Shown in pieces: positions 63,551 to 64,000 of a DNA stretch of 64,000 nucleotides. The stretch is from Pseudomonadota bacterium (GTDB taxonomy: Bacteria; Pseudomonadota; Alphaproteobacteria; Rhizobiales; Beijerinckiaceae), in contig JAEWKH010000002.1 in the NCBI GenBank assembly GCA_023386155.1, forward strand, positions 1-64,000, in the 5' to 3' direction. A program made the position numbers and the translations under genes. Each line of letters begins with the position of its first letter. Positions within the stretch are counted from its first letter, which is position 1. The notes below the pieces were generated by a model. It was not told the DNA's origin. It saw only the letters and a program-made list of their open reading frames with translations, and did no database searches.

Positions 63551-64000
63551 ATGGACGAGCAAGCGATTCCCCTCGACGCCGAGACGAAGGCCGTCGAGAT
63601 GCCCGAGGATCACAGGGAGGAGCTGCGCCTGTGGCTGCGCCTCCTGACCTGCTCGACCCTGATCGAAGGCGAGGTGCGACGCCGCCTGCGGGAGCGCTTC
63701 GACGTGACGCTGCCCCGCTTCGACCTGATGGCACAGCTCGACAAGGCGGCGGACGGCATGACGCTTTCCGATCTCTCCAAGCGGATGATGGTGTCGAACG
63801 GCAATCTCACGGGCCTCGTCGACCGGCTCGTCGCGTCGGGCCACGTGGTTCGCTCCGTTTCGCCGACCGACCGGCGCGCCACGGTGATCAGCCTGACGGA
63901 GGACGGTCGCGCCGAGTTCCGGGCGATGGCGGGAGAGCATGAACACTGGATTGCCGATCTCTTCGGCGATCTCACCGCCAAGGACCGCAACGACCTCATG
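63551..64000 (+). CDS. MarR family transcriptional regulator (3' end outside the window)
   Basis: 150 codons are visible and no stop is reached at the right edge. The protein has a winged-helix core: LPRFDLMAQLDKAADGMTLS, LSKRMMVSNGNLTGLVDRLV (recognition helix) and the wing SPTDRRATVISLTEDG. A full MarR protein is about 150-175 residues, so only the dimerisation end is missing. It follows the SDR by two bases in the aminobenzoate operon. MarR regulators of aromatic-CoA pathways commonly repress until a CoA thioester binds, and the paired palindromes at 58467 and 60377 are candidate targets. Confidence 0.88.
   Translation, partial: MDEQAIPLDAETKAVEMPEDHREELRLWLRLLTCSTLIEGEVRRRLRERFDVTLPRFDLMAQLDKAADGMTLSDLSKRMMVSNGNLTGLVDRLVASGHVVRSVSPTDRRATVISLTEDGRAEFRAMAGEHEHWIADLFGDLTAKDRNDLM

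Overview
The window is GC-rich chromosomal DNA from an alphaproteobacterium of the order Hyphomicrobiales, most likely a Methylobacteriaceae member such as Microvirga. That placement is inferred from gene content (a urt-ure urea block, TRAP and branched-chain-type ABC transporters, a DUF2934 protein, and a GlgX/GlgB/TreYZ glycogen-trehalose block) and from base composition. There is no marker gene to fix the genus. No rRNA, tRNA, CRISPR array, insertion sequence or prophage was recognised. Genes are tightly packed, with many ATGA or GTGA stop-start overlaps.

Layout: (1) 1-5.9 kb, a sugar-acid-type catabolic locus: a partial FAD-linked oxidase and an enolase-superfamily dehydratase/racemase diverge from a complete TRAP transporter followed by a DenD-like dehydrogenase. 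(2) 6-14 kb, single genes: two small hypotheticals (one NepR-like), a globin-coupled chemoreceptor, a HtrA/DegP-like protein that has lost its catalytic triad, an aldo/keto reductase, an inositol-monophosphatase-family enzyme and SerA. (3) 14.4-19.2 kb, envelope genes: an O-antigen-ligase-family protein and a trio resembling E. coli ybhP-ybhN-clsB. (4) 20-36 kb, the glycogen/trehalose block: glgC-glgA converge on glgX, glgB, a giant malQ-treY fusion and treZ, with a second glgA divergent from treZ. (5) 36-47.3 kb, urea use: urtABCDE, ureD, fused ureAB, ureC, ureE, ureF, ureG and a HupE/UreJ nickel permease. A clear sigma-54-type promoter precedes urtA, but urtA carries a one-base frameshift in this assembly. 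(6) 47.3-52.7 kb, a repeat element, a secreted Gly/Ser/Asn-rich protein, SelO, small proteins and an L,D-transpeptidase. (7) 52.7-64 kb, an aromatic-acid locus: a branched-chain-type ABC transporter plus an arylformamidase-like hydrolase diverge from a 2-aminobenzoate-CoA ligase, a fused 2-aminobenzoyl-CoA monooxygenase/reductase, a short-chain dehydrogenase and a MarR regulator cut by the window end.

How the parts work together: the glycogen block can make ADP-glucose (GlgC), polymerise it (two GlgA), branch it (GlgB), debranch it (GlgX) and convert glucan to trehalose (TreY, TreZ), with MalQ fused to TreY. The urea block imports urea, hydrolyses it and supplies nickel. The last locus looks like uptake, CoA activation and dearomatising oxidation of anthranilate or a related aminobenzoate. 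Two near-identical AT-rich palindromes at its promoters are probable operators of the linked MarR protein. The arylformamidase-like gene suggests that N-formylkynurenine could be a further source of anthranilate; this is inference.
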